Assembly: GCF_009707865.1 (NCBI RefSeq)
Contig: NZ_WMBA01000003.1
Location: 1 to 64,000 of the forward strand
Length of the DNA: 64,000 nt
Direction: 5' to 3'
DNA from: Amycolatopsis pithecellobii
Lineage (GTDB): Bacteria > Actinomycetota > Actinomycetes > Mycobacteriales > Pseudonocardiaceae
Shown here: positions 51,427-59,964 of the stretch, piece after piece
Layout of the letters: each line of letters opens with the position of its first letter
Position numbering within the stretch: the first letter of the stretch is position 1
Position numbers and translations under genes: made by a program
The notes under the pieces: model-generated
Databases searched by the model: none
Told to the model about the DNA's origin: nothing
What the model saw: the letters and a program-made list of their open reading frames with translations, nothing else

Positions 51427-52310
51427 GCAACACACTCGGTGGCACAGACGTCGTTTCCCGGCGGCTCAATCCTCGCAACGGGAAGACGAGGAAGCCGGGC
51501 CGGCAGCAGAGCGGCGCACGAGGGAAAATCACCGTGACCGCGATGCAGTTCTTCGTGGCCCTCGCCTTCGTGGCGGCTTGGCAGTTCGTTCCGCAGATCG
51601 GTGGTCTGTCCCGGTGGAAGCTTCTCGATCCCTACTTCATCAGTTCTCCCGCGCAGCTGGGGGAGACCCTGGTGGACCTGCTGCTCGGCCGCAATGGTGT
51701 CCCGCCGGTCTGGAACTATCTGTGGCCGACGCTCGAGGCCTCGGCCATCGGTCTGGTCCTTGCGATGAGTGCGGGCGGGTTGGCGGGCCTGGTTCTGGGC
51801 AGCTTCAAGGTCCTCGGCGCGGTGTTGCGGCCCTTCGTCGTCGCCTTCAACGCGGTGCCGCGGGTCGCGCTCATCCCGATCGTGATCGTGTTGTTCGGCA
51901 GTGGATTGCTGACATCGGTCGTCGTCGCCTTCATGGTCGTGTTCTTCGTTGCGCTCTTCAACGCGTACGAGGGTGCCAGGACTGTCGAATCCCATGTGCT
52001 GCACAACGTGCGGCTCCTCGGCGCTACACGATGGGATGTCATGTGGCGGGTCCGGTTTCCGTACGCCTTGGCATGGACGCTTTCCGCGCTTCCGGTGGCC
52101 GTCAGTTTCGCGATCGTCTCCGTGGTGACGGGCGAGATTCTCACCGGAACCTCCGGCATGGGCCTGCTGATCCTTACGGCGACCACGCAAGCCAATTCCA
52201 CCATGACATTCGCCGTTATCGTCGTCCTGTCGGCTTGCGCGTTGCTGCTGCTGTGGATCTCGGATCTGTTCCGGCGCCGCGCCCTGCACTGGTGGACCCA
52301 AGGAGGCTGA
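51423..52310 (+). CDS. ABC importer permease, NitT/TauT type
   Basis: A 295-residue protein with about six helices and the cytoplasmic coupling helix EAA motif (VLHNVRLLGATRWDVMWRV). It has a basic, probably unstructured N-terminus of about 35 residues before the first helix. It forms the channel of the importer. The importer lies inside the catabolic operon, so the solute is probably the growth substrate. The CoA ligase gene begins five bases after the stop. Confidence 0.93.
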   Translation: MSNTLGGTDVVSRRLNPRNGKTRKPGRQQSGARGKITVTAMQFFVALAFVAAWQFVPQIGGLSRWKLLDPYFISSPAQLGETLVDLLLGRNGVPPVWNYLWPTLEASAIGLVLAMSAGGLAGLVLGSFKVLGAVLRPFVVAFNAVPRVALIPIVIVLFGSGLLTSVVVAFMVVFFVALFNAYEGARTVESHVLHNVRLLGATRWDVMWRVRFPYALAWTLSALPVAVSFAIVSVVTGEILTGTSGMGLLILTATTQANSTMTFAVIVVLSACALLLLWISDLFRRRALHWWTQGG

Positions 52311-52315
52311 CAGCT

Positions 52316-53983
52316 ATGTCGATCGACCCGTGGGAAGGACGTTTTCCACGCCATGACCCGTCGGCGGCGGAAACCTACGTCAAAGCGGGGGCCTGGACTG
52401 ACGCCACCGTATCGCAGCGATTCCGCGGCATCGCGGAGCGTTATCCGGCACGCCTCGCCGTCGTCGGACGCGACACGTCCTACACCTACGCCGAGCTTGA
52501 CCGGCGAAGCGATCAGGTAGCGGCTGCGCTTCGTGAAATCGGCCTCGGCCCCGGAGATGCGGTCCTCCTGCAACTCGGCAACACCGCCGAAGGGGTGCTG
52601 GCCTTCTACTCCCTGCTCAAGGCGGGGACGGTGCCGGTCGCCACGTTGGCGTCGCATCGGACCCACGAGCTGCGGCATATCGGGACTGTCGCCGGTGCTC
52701 GTGGCCATCTGGTAGACACGAGCGTCAGCAATGGCGAGCTCGTCGGCCTCTCACATGCGGCGTCCTCGTACCTGCCGGCCCTCGAACACCGGCTCTGTGT
52801 TGGTGAAGCGGCACCGGGTTTCCCCCGCATCGGCGAAGCGGGTCTGTCCATTCCGGACGAGGTCGTTCGCGCCACGGTCGACGACATTCAGGCGCGGATC
52901 GATCCGCGATCGGTCGCGGTGCTCCAGCTTTCCGGTGGCACCACGGGAACCCCCAAAGTCATTCCCCGGCTGCACGCCGAGTACTGGAACAACGGTCTGG
53001 ATGTCGCGAAGACATTGCGGCGCGACCATCGGTCGGTCGTTGCGCATGCGATGCCGTTCGTGCACAACGCCGGCGTGGTGCACGCGTTGTTCGGTGCGCA
53101 CGCGGTCGGCGGTTGTTTCGTCGCGGTGCCTTTCGGCCCCGCGGAGTCATCGCTGGATTTCCTCACCGAAAGCGGTGTCACCGACATGATGATCGGCGGC
53201 CCGATGCTTCCGTGGATCGACGACCCGCGGTGGGAGAAACTGTCGGAGACGCTCAAGACAGTGGCCTGGTCCGGCTCGAAACTTCCACCGCGAATCTTCG
53301 ACCGGTGCTCGTCCCTGGGCATGTGGGTCGGGCAGAACTGGGGGATGGCCGAAGGGCCGTATATGACCTCCGAGCGTGACGCGCCGGAGCTTTCCCGGCG
53401 CGACACCGTGGGCAACCCCAACAACCGGCTCGACGAGTTCCGCGTGGTCGATGCCGTGACCGGTGAGGACCTCCCCGACGGCGAGACGGGACGCCTGCTC
53501 TATCGCGGACCGTCGACGATCGCCGGTTATCTCGATGCGGGGCAACACAACGCGGTGGCGGTGAACGGCGACGGCTTCCTCGACACCGGGGATTTGGTGC
53601 GAGTCCTGACGGTCGAGGGCCACCGGTGCCTCTCCTTCGAAGGACGCATGAAGGATGTCATCAGCCGTGGCGGGGAGAAAATCAGCGCGGCGGAAGTGGA
53701 AGAACTACTTCTGCGGCACCCGGATATCGGGGAGGCCGCGGTCGTCGCCATGCCGGACGAGCGGTTGGGGGAACGGGCCTGCGCGTGCGTCGTGCCCTCG
53801 TCGCCCGATTCGGTGCTGACGCTCTCGGTCGTCCTCGAGCACTTCGCGAGGCTCGGTGTCGCCAAGTTCAAGTGGCCCGAGCGCCTTGAACTCGTGCCCG
53901 CGTTGCCAAGGACCCCGACCTTGAAGGTCGACAAAATGCGGCTGCGTGAGCAATTCCGTCCTCTCGAAAGGCAGGAGCCATGA
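52316..53983 (+). CDS. Acyl-CoA/aryl-CoA synthetase (class I adenylate-forming)
   Basis: A 555-residue ligase with LQLSGGTTGTPKVIPRLH, NWGMAEGPYM, the hinge GRMKDVISRGGEKIS and the Lys in TPTLKVDKM. Motifs resemble 2,3-dihydroxybenzoate-AMP ligases and other aryl-acid ligases. It would activate an aromatic or alicyclic acid. The ATG at 52316 follows AAGGAGG. It overlaps the KstD-like flavoprotein gene by four bases, and dehydrogenation of the CoA ester by that protein is a plausible next step. Confidence 0.92.
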   Translation: MSIDPWEGRFPRHDPSAAETYVKAGAWTDATVSQRFRGIAERYPARLAVVGRDTSYTYAELDRRSDQVAAALREIGLGPGDAVLLQLGNTAEGVLAFYSLLKAGTVPVATLASHRTHELRHIGTVAGARGHLVDTSVSNGELVGLSHAASSYLPALEHRLCVGEAAPGFPRIGEAGLSIPDEVVRATVDDIQARIDPRSVAVLQLSGGTTGTPKVIPRLHAEYWNNGLDVAKTLRRDHRSVVAHAMPFVHNAGVVHALFGAHAVGGCFVAVPFGPAESSLDFLTESGVTDMMIGGPMLPWIDDPRWEKLSETLKTVAWSGSKLPPRIFDRCSSLGMWVGQNWGMAEGPYMTSERDAPELSRRDTVGNPNNRLDEFRVVDAVTGEDLPDGETGRLLYRGPSTIAGYLDAGQHNAVAVNGDGFLDTGDLVRVLTVEGHRCLSFEGRMKDVISRGGEKISAAEVEELLLRHPDIGEAAVVAMPDERLGERACACVVPSSPDSVLTLSVVLEHFARLGVAKFKWPERLELVPALPRTPTLKVDKMRLREQFRPLERQEP

Positions 53984-55668
53984 GCACACCCAAGTCCGTG
54001 GAAGAACTCGCCGGTCCCTACGACTTCATCGTGCTCGGGAGCGGGGCGTCAGGGCTGACCGGTGCCCTTGTCGCTGCCATCGGCGGGGCGCATGTCCTGG
54101 TGCTGGAGAAGTCCGGACTTGTCGGTGGCACCACCTCGATGTCCGGTGGTGGCGTGTGGATCCCCGGCAATCGGCACATGGGTGAAGTCGGGGTCGAGGA
54201 CAGCCGGGAGGAGGCGCTGGCCTATCTCCGCGCGTGTGCCGGGCCGACGGGCGACGACGAACACATTGTGGCACTGGTCGATCACGGTCCCAGGATGATC
54301 GAGCTTCTCGAGGACCAAGGGGGTGTCGCCTTCGAGGCGTGGCCCGCGATCGGCGGAACGATCGACTACCGCCCCTGGCTTCCCGGCGCCAAACATGGTG
54401 GCCGGGCTTTGAACAGTCTCCGGATCCCGCTGGCCGAACTGGGGGAGTGGGGTGCCAGGCTGCGCAAGGAACCCGCATCGCGGTGGCGCGTCAATCCCCT
54501 CGACTATTACTCGAAGGAAATGCACCTGATGCGCCCGGTTCCCGAGTCCGGGGGAGGAGGCGGATGGGGGGCGATCAACGCGCTTTCCCTCGGCGCGGCC
54601 GACGAACAGGAAGAGGCGTACGGGCGCGGCACGGGGCTCATCGCCCACCTGCTTCGCGGTGCCCTGAACCATGGCGTTCACGTCCTCACCGGCACCCCGG
54701 CGACGCGGCTCGTGGTCCAGGGCAATCGGGTGGTGGGTGTTGGCGTTGGTGAGACGGAAATCGAAGTCCGCCACGGCGTGCTGATCGCCACCGGCGGGTT
54801 CACCAACAACGAGGAACTGAAGCGGATGTGGCTTTCGCGGCCACTGGAGTTCACCTGCGACATCGAGTCGAACCAAGGAGACGGTCACCTGATGGGCGCC
54901 GGTATCGGGGCTCAGCTGGCCGGCCTCGGTGACGCGTGGTGGATGCCCCATCTGCAGCTCGGCGGCGAGGCCGGGGTCGTGAACGCCGGCGGCAGCCGCG
55001 AAGACCGGATCCTGCCGCACACGCTCATCGTCAACAGCATGGGCCGGCGGTTCATGAACGAGGCGACGAACTACTACGACGCCGGCGAATACTTCGGCAA
55101 CAGGGTAGGAGCCGCACCCCGGAACTTCCCCGCCTGGTTCATCTTCGACCAGCAAGGTGTGGAGCGATACGCGCTGTTGGCTTGGAAACTGCCGCAGGCC
55201 GGGCAGCCCGCCGAGTTCCTGAAGGTCGGCGAGACGGTTGAGGACCTGGCGCGGCAAATCGGACTGGACCCAGGCGTTCTGCGGGGCACGATCGATCGGT
55301 TCAACGGATTCGCCAGAACGGGTGTCGACGAGGAGTTCCAGCGCGGGGGCAACCCGTGGGACCTCGCCTGGGGAGACCCCGAATGCAGGCCGAATCCCTG
55401 CTTGGGAACGCTGGAGAAAGGCCCGTTCTACGCCATCCAGGTGCTGACCGGCGCCTTGGCGACCCGGGGAGGGCTCCGCGTGAATGCGCGTGCCGAGGTG
55501 CTGGCTGCCCAAGACGGCAACCCCATCCCTGGACTCTATGCCGCCGGCAACTGTTCGAACGGCGGCCCGGCCGGCACCTACGCGGGCCCGGGCTCGACCC
55601 TGGGCGCAGGGATGACCTTCGGCTACCTCGCGGCCCAGCAGGTTGTTGCCGAGATCGCCGCGACCTGA
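53980..55668 (+). CDS. FAD-dependent dehydrogenase, 3-ketosteroid-delta1-dehydrogenase/fumarate-reductase-like
   Basis: A 562-residue flavoprotein with FIVLGSGASGLTGALVAA at the N-terminus, VLEKSGLVGGTTSMSGGGVWIP, and the C-terminal GLYAAGNCSNGGPAGTYAGPGSTLGAGMTFG in parts. This layout is typical of KstD and related enzymes that introduce a ring double bond next to a ketone. It may dehydrogenate an alicyclic ketone. It starts inside the stop of the ligase gene and precedes the Gfo/Idh gene by 15 bases. Confidence 0.92.
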   Translation: MSTPKSVEELAGPYDFIVLGSGASGLTGALVAAIGGAHVLVLEKSGLVGGTTSMSGGGVWIPGNRHMGEVGVEDSREEALAYLRACAGPTGDDEHIVALVDHGPRMIELLEDQGGVAFEAWPAIGGTIDYRPWLPGAKHGGRALNSLRIPLAELGEWGARLRKEPASRWRVNPLDYYSKEMHLMRPVPESGGGGGWGAINALSLGAADEQEEAYGRGTGLIAHLLRGALNHGVHVLTGTPATRLVVQGNRVVGVGVGETEIEVRHGVLIATGGFTNNEELKRMWLSRPLEFTCDIESNQGDGHLMGAGIGAQLAGLGDAWWMPHLQLGGEAGVVNAGGSREDRILPHTLIVNSMGRRFMNEATNYYDAGEYFGNRVGAAPRNFPAWFIFDQQGVERYALLAWKLPQAGQPAEFLKVGETVEDLARQIGLDPGVLRGTIDRFNGFARTGVDEEFQRGGNPWDLAWGDPECRPNPCLGTLEKGPFYAIQVLTGALATRGGLRVNARAEVLAAQDGNPIPGLYAAGNCSNGGPAGTYAGPGSTLGAGMTFGYLAAQQVVAEIAAT

Positions 55669-55683
55669 GCAGCGGGAGGGAAA

Positions 55684-56781
55684 ATGACGGAACCTCTCCG
55701 CCTTGGGGTCATCGGTGCGAATCCGGAAGCAGGCTGGGCATCAAGGGCCCACCTGCCCGCGGTGCAGGCCCTGGCCGAGATCGACCTCGTCGCCGTCGCC
55801 ACGACCCGCACGGAAACGGCCGAGGCCGTCCGCGAGGCGTACGGCGCGCGGCGAGCCTATGCCGGCGCCCTGCTGCTGCTGAAAGATCCCGACGTCGAGG
55901 CGGTGACCATCGCCGTCAGGGCACCAAGCCACCGCGACCTGGTGGAGCAGGCACTCATGGCCGGCAAACACGTCTACTGCGAATGGCCTTTGACGACCGA
56001 CACCTCCTCCGCTTCGGCGCTGCAACGGCTCGCGACCGACCGCGGCCTGGCGACGATGATCGGCCTTCAAGGCGCGCGAGCATCGCCGATCCGGGCGGTG
56101 GCGGCCATGATCGCCCGGGGTGAGCTCGGCAGGCTCCTGTCCGTCAGCGTGCACGCTTCCCACGCGCTGGGTGGCCTCCGGCTGCCATTGTCGAAGACCT
56201 ATCAGGCCGATGCCGCCAATGGCGCGAACGTGCTGATGATCACCGCTGGGCACTCGCTCGACACCATGTGCGCGGTTGCCGGCGAGATCGCGGAGCTGTC
56301 CGCGACCGTGGCGACGCGGCTACCGGATATCACGGTCGTCGAAACCGGTGAGACCATCCGGGCGACGAGCCCCGACGAGGTCTCGATCACGGGAACCCTC
56401 GAGAACGGCGCGGTGCTGACGGCCCACGTCCAGCGCGCGCTGGCGCACGACCCGAAGGGGTTCACGCTCGACGTGCGCGGGGAGCTCGGCGCCATCTGCA
56501 TCTTCGCCAGCCCCGGTGTCCACAGTGGAACGATCGAGGTCCTCCATGTCGACGGGACCGGCGAACACCGGGTCCTGTCGCCGTCCTCGCCGGCAGATGT
56601 GCCGACCGGGCCGCCGAGGTTCATTGTCCCGATGTACCTCGACTTCGTCGAAGCCGTTCGGACCGGCGAACGGGTGGGCCCGGACTTCGCCCATGCGGTT
56701 CGCCGTCATCGGTTGCTGGACTCGATCCTCGCCGCGGCGGCAACAGGTGTCCGGCAGCCGGTTCGCGTCCCGTCTCACTGA
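55684..56781 (+). CDS. Gfo/Idh/MocA-family protein with EWP in place of EKP
   Basis: A 365-residue protein with the Rossmann motif LGVIGANPEAGWASRAHL and the C-terminal alpha/beta domain (LLSVSVHASHALGG). The conserved EKP motif, whose Lys is catalytic in most members, reads CEWPL. That form is also known from the Gal80-like branch, which binds NAD(P) but is not always an enzyme. A role in binding or in an atypical redox step is possible. The start follows GGGAGGGAAA. Confidence 0.88.
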   Translation: MTEPLRLGVIGANPEAGWASRAHLPAVQALAEIDLVAVATTRTETAEAVREAYGARRAYAGALLLLKDPDVEAVTIAVRAPSHRDLVEQALMAGKHVYCEWPLTTDTSSASALQRLATDRGLATMIGLQGARASPIRAVAAMIARGELGRLLSVSVHASHALGGLRLPLSKTYQADAANGANVLMITAGHSLDTMCAVAGEIAELSATVATRLPDITVVETGETIRATSPDEVSITGTLENGAVLTAHVQRALAHDPKGFTLDVRGELGAICIFASPGVHSGTIEVLHVDGTGEHRVLSPSSPADVPTGPPRFIVPMYLDFVEAVRTGERVGPDFAHAVRRHRLLDSILAAAATGVRQPVRVPSH

Positions 56782-56789
56782 GGAGAAAC

Positions 56790-57566
56790 ATGGTGCAGCA
56801 CAGAGTGGGACTGATCGTCCCGAGTTCCAACGTGACGGTGGAGACCGAGTTGCCGGCGCTGCTGCGTCGCCAGCCGGGCACGGAATTCACCTTCCACGCC
56901 TCACGGATGCGGATGACCGCGGTCACGCCCGCCGGACTGGCGGCGATGAATGTGCAGCGGGAGCGCTGCGTCATCGAGGTCGCCGACACTGGCCCCGACG
57001 TGATCCTCTACGCCTGCCTCGTCGCCTTGATGGCCGGTGAAGCCGGCGAGCACCACCGCGTTGAAGCCCTCATCGCCGAGCAGCTCGCGACGGGCGAGTC
57101 GCGCTCTCTTGTGCGATCGAGTGCCGGTGCCCTGGTCGAGGCCGTCAAGGTACTGGGGGCGAAGCGCATCGCCGTTGTCACACCCTATCTGAATCCGCTG
57201 GCCGAAAAGGTCGTCCGATACCTGGAGCACGAGGGCGTCGAAGTGGCGGATTTCCGTGCGCTCGGTGTCGAGGACAACCGTGAAGTCGCTTGTATCCCCG
57301 GAGACCGGGTCATCGGAGCGGCTCGGTCACTCGACCTCACCGGCGTGGACGCACTCGTTCTCTCCGCGTGCGTCCAGATGCCATCGCTGGACCTGATTCA
57401 GCAGGTAGAACACGAGTTCGGCCTGCCCGTGTTGAGCGCAGCCACCGCAGGAGCCTTCAGCATCCTGCGGAGCCTGGGTATCCCGTCCAACATCGCCGGC
57501 GCGGGAAGTCTCCTGGCGTCCGGGGACCGTCACTACACCAGCGCCGAGTTGGAGTCCGCACGATGA
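56790..57566 (+). CDS. maiA: Maleate cis-trans isomerase
   Basis: A 258-residue Asp/Glu-racemase-superfamily protein. The N-terminal RVGLIVPSSNVTVETELP and Cys 76 (LYACLVALM) and Cys 194 (LSACVQMPSL) agree in number and setting with the two catalytic Cys described for Nocardia maleate isomerase. It converts maleate to fumarate without a cofactor. Its presence suggests that the pathway makes maleate or a substituted maleate, as in nicotinate or gentisate degradation. It starts eight bases after the Gfo/Idh stop and overlaps the VOC gene by four bases. Related arylmalonate decarboxylases are an alternative. Confidence 0.85.
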   Translation: MVQHRVGLIVPSSNVTVETELPALLRRQPGTEFTFHASRMRMTAVTPAGLAAMNVQRERCVIEVADTGPDVILYACLVALMAGEAGEHHRVEALIAEQLATGESRSLVRSSAGALVEAVKVLGAKRIAVVTPYLNPLAEKVVRYLEHEGVEVADFRALGVEDNREVACIPGDRVIGAARSLDLTGVDALVLSACVQMPSLDLIQQVEHEFGLPVLSAATAGAFSILRSLGIPSNIAGAGSLLASGDRHYTSAELESAR

Positions 57567-58201
57567 AGCACCTCGTCCAGGGCGTCGACCACGCCGCATT
57601 CCCGACGTTCGATCCTGCCGGGACAGTCAAGTTCTACCGGGACGTCCTGGGTTTCCCGGTTGTCCATTCGATCTGCGCCGCCGGCTGGGGACCGGAGAAG
57701 CACCCGGACTTCATCCACTTCTTCTTCGACATCGGTAACAGCGACCGCATCGCGTTCTTCTACTACTTTGGTCTGGACCAGCCTGGCCCGGACCGGCGGG
57801 GAGACGCCTACGCTCGCTTTGACGACAGCGTGCCCGGGTTCTTCATCGGTTCGAGGCACCTCGCCCTGCACGTGGGTTCTGAGGACGATCTCAACGAATA
57901 CCAGCGCCGGCTCGACGCGAGCGAATGGCCGACCGAGATGCGCGTTCAGCACGAGACGATCGAGTCGATCTACACGCACGATCCGAACGGGTACATCCTG
58001 GAGATCACCCGTGCACTGCGTCCCGTCACGGTCGAGGAGGACATCGACGCCGCACTGACGATCGACGCTCTGGTCGATATCGCCGCCGGTCCGGCTCCGT
58101 CCTTGGATGCGCTCCTCACGCGCAAGGCCGAGCTCATCGTCGAGCGTGGCGACCGTTGGGACGAGCTGCTCGTCCCCGCCCCGGAGGAAGGCAGCCGCTG
58201 A
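57563..58201 (+). CDS. VOC-family (glyoxalase/extradiol-dioxygenase-like) protein
   Basis: A 212-residue protein with a VOC fold. It has an N-terminal VDHAAFPTFDPAGTVKFYRDVLGFPVV with the metal His 10, then HLALHV and YTHDPNGYILEIT with the matching His and Glu. The extra C-terminal 60 residues are helical. It may be a dioxygenase, isomerase or lyase with a divalent metal. The ATG at 57563 overlaps the isomerase stop. The next gene shares one base with its stop. Confidence 0.88.
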   Translation: MKHLVQGVDHAAFPTFDPAGTVKFYRDVLGFPVVHSICAAGWGPEKHPDFIHFFFDIGNSDRIAFFYYFGLDQPGPDRRGDAYARFDDSVPGFFIGSRHLALHVGSEDDLNEYQRRLDASEWPTEMRVQHETIESIYTHDPNGYILEITRALRPVTVEEDIDAALTIDALVDIAAGPAPSLDALLTRKAELIVERGDRWDELLVPAPEEGSR

Positions 58202-58446
58202 TGCCGTCGCTCTTCGTGCTCGCCACTCCCGAAAACCGTCCCGTGGTCGAGGTCGCCGAACGGGACGCCGACGTCTCGGTCCATCGCTCCGGGCCGTATT
58301 TCGTGCTGGCCTCTGCCGAAGGATTCTCCATCGACAGGCGGGCGACCGGCTGCCGGCACGCGGTGTGGTACAGCTGCGTGGCCGGCCTGTCCGGGTTCCG
58401 CATCGAAGGCTGGGACAAGGACTCACTACGGCTGGCGGTGCGGTGA
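58201..58446 (+). CDS. Small conserved-looking protein of unknown function (81 aa)
   Basis: The frame from the ATG at 58201 (TGATG overlap with the VOC stop) encodes 81 residues, ending in another TGATG overlap with the hydrolase gene. It has short beta-rich segments (LFVLATPENRPVVEVAERD, PYFVLASAEGFSIDRRATGC) and a C-terminal strand (GWDKDSLRLAV). No cofactor motif is visible. Tight coupling on both sides argues that it is real, perhaps a partner subunit of the VOC protein or the hydrolase. Confidence 0.75.
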   Translation: MPSLFVLATPENRPVVEVAERDADVSVHRSGPYFVLASAEGFSIDRRATGCRHAVWYSCVAGLSGFRIEGWDKDSLRLAVR

Positions 58447-59630
58447 TGACTTCGTTCCAGACCGAGGCTCTGCGACTCAGGACGGCAGACGGAGCCTTCG
58501 TCGCGGGACTGCTGCGAACGCCCGAGGGCGGGGCCGGGACGGTGGTCAGCATCGTGCATCCGCGTGAGGACCCGAGCCACCATCCCTTCGCGTTCGAACT
58601 CCTCGAGCGCGGGTTCGCGGTGTGGGTCCAGGGGACGAGATCCGTCAACAACGATCTGCGGCTCCTGCACGAGCAGGCGCTGCTCGATGTGGCGGCTGGG
58701 CAAGCGATGTTGCGCGATCGGGGATTCGAAGCACACGTGACGTTAGGGCACTCTGGTGGCGCGACGCTTTACGCGTACTACCAGGAACAGGCCCGCCTGG
58801 CACCCGAAGATCGTCACACTGCGGCCCCTGACGGAACCAAGGTCGATCTCGGTTCAGCCGACATGCCGATCCCGGACGGCGCGGTTTTCGTGGCGCCCCA
58901 CCCGGGTCAGGGTGTGTTGCTTCAGCGACTGATCGACCCGTCCGTCACCGACGAGTCGGATCCGTGGTCGACGGACCCGGGCCTCGACCCGTACGCCCTG
59001 GGCAACGGCTTCCGGCCGGCGCCAGAGCCGTCGTGCTATTCGCCGGACTTCGTCGAACGGTATCGCGCGGCGCAGATCGAGCGCGTGCGGCGTATCGATG
59101 CCGTCGCCGCGACGGCCGTGGCCACCGCGCGCGAGCACGGCGAGCGGTACCGGGCAACAAAGGACGATTATCACCGGCGCCACTGGCTGGCCGCCAACAT
59201 CATGGTCGTGCACCGCACAGACGCCGACCTGCGTTCCGTTGACCTGTCGATGGATCCGAACGACCGGCCGTACGGTTCCTTGTTCGGCAGCCGGCCGGAT
59301 CTCGGGAACTTCGGGTTCCCCGGCTTCTGCCGGGTCACGACGGCGCAAGCCTGGATGTCGACGTGGTCGGCGACGACCTCGCGGGCGAACTTCGTCCAGA
59401 ATGCCGTCGGCGTCCACTCCCCGGCATTGCTCGTCGAACTCACCGGCGACCAGGGTTGCTTCCCCGCCGACGCACGGGAGATGTACAAAGCCCTCGGCGC
59501 GGACGACAAGAAACACGTCCGCGTCGCCGGCACGCATTTCGGCGGTTCGATCTCGAAAGGTGCACCGACGGGTACCAAGCTCGCCGCCCAGCAGTTCAGC
59601 CGCTGGCTCGAAGAACGCTTTGCTCTCTGA
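58446..59630 (+). CDS. Alpha/beta-hydrolase-fold protein
   Basis: A 394-residue protein with a hydrolase core. It has the early VVSIVHPREDPSHHPF, FAVWVQGTRSV and the nucleophile in LGHSGGATLYAYYQEQ. The long middle insert is rich in charged residues, and the C-terminal part has LLVELTGDQGCFPADAREMY with the acid and RVAGTHFGGS with the His. It has no signal peptide. It ends the catabolic operon and is followed by a strong hairpin. The substrate is unknown; an ester or C-C bond is likely. Confidence 0.85.
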   Translation: MTSFQTEALRLRTADGAFVAGLLRTPEGGAGTVVSIVHPREDPSHHPFAFELLERGFAVWVQGTRSVNNDLRLLHEQALLDVAAGQAMLRDRGFEAHVTLGHSGGATLYAYYQEQARLAPEDRHTAAPDGTKVDLGSADMPIPDGAVFVAPHPGQGVLLQRLIDPSVTDESDPWSTDPGLDPYALGNGFRPAPEPSCYSPDFVERYRAAQIERVRRIDAVAATAVATAREHGERYRATKDDYHRRHWLAANIMVVHRTDADLRSVDLSMDPNDRPYGSLFGSRPDLGNFGFPGFCRVTTAQAWMSTWSATTSRANFVQNAVGVHSPALLVELTGDQGCFPADAREMYKALGADDKKHVRVAGTHFGGSISKGAPTGTKLAAQQFSRWLEERFAL

Positions 59631-59640
59631 ACGGTCCGGC

Positions 59641-59681
59641 CACAACGCGAGGGCGGCGCGATGCGCCGTCCTCGCGTTGTG
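59641..59681 (+). terminator. Strong hairpin after the catabolic operon
   Basis: Arms of 19 bases (59641-59659 and 59663-59681) start CACAACGCGAGG and end CCTCGCGTTGTG, with a single mismatch and a 3-base loop. There is no U-run, as is common for actinomycete terminators. It lies ten bases after the hydrolase stop, and marks the end of the long transcript from 46.7 kb. Confidence 0.85.
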
Positions 59682-59703
59682 CCATGTGCTAGGGGACGGC
59701 ACC

Positions 59704-59862
59704 GTGGACAGCCCTACTGTGATCGACCATGACCTCGACGGCGTGTTCGTGCGAGAAGTGTCGCCGGCGGCCCGGCGGCGAACCGGACATCCACTCGTGT
59801 TCATCCACGGCGGATTCCATGGCTGGTGGGCGTGGGAAAGCTGGCAGTCGTACTTCGCCGGC
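59704..59862 (+). pseudogene. Truncated alpha/beta-hydrolase gene
   Basis: From a GTG at 59704 (AGGGGAC upstream) the frame encodes VDSPTVIDHDLDG, then HPLVFIHGGFHGWWAWESW, the N-terminal strand and HGG oxyanion motif of an alpha/beta hydrolase. Homology stops after about 53 residues exactly where the 55-bp repeat begins. The rest of the enzyme, including the nucleophile, is missing. The frame runs on through unrelated sequence, so it is a broken gene at a recombination junction. Confidence 0.7.
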
Positions 59863-59917
59863 GCAACGCCGTCGGGCAGCCGATCACCGAAAAAGATCTC
59901 GGCAATCTGCGCGGCAT
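59863..59917 (+). repeat. 55-bp direct repeat, right copy
   Basis: 54 of 55 bases match 40305-40359. In the TetR frame it would read RNAVGQPITEKDLGNLRG and then stop after IRN. It sits between the broken hydrolase and the SRPBCC gene, with no TetR gene attached. Region 59631-59964 holds nothing else apart from the hairpin, the hydrolase remnant and an unassigned leader for the SRPBCC gene. Confidence 0.93.
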
Positions 59918-59964
59918 TCGGAATTGAGTGTGTACTCGTTGGTGGATCGACGTACTTTACTCGT

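Noticed and set aside
58737-58751. ACGTTAGG resembling half of the CCTAACGTTAGG operator
   Set aside because: It lies inside a coding region, is not palindromic and has no promoter boxes.
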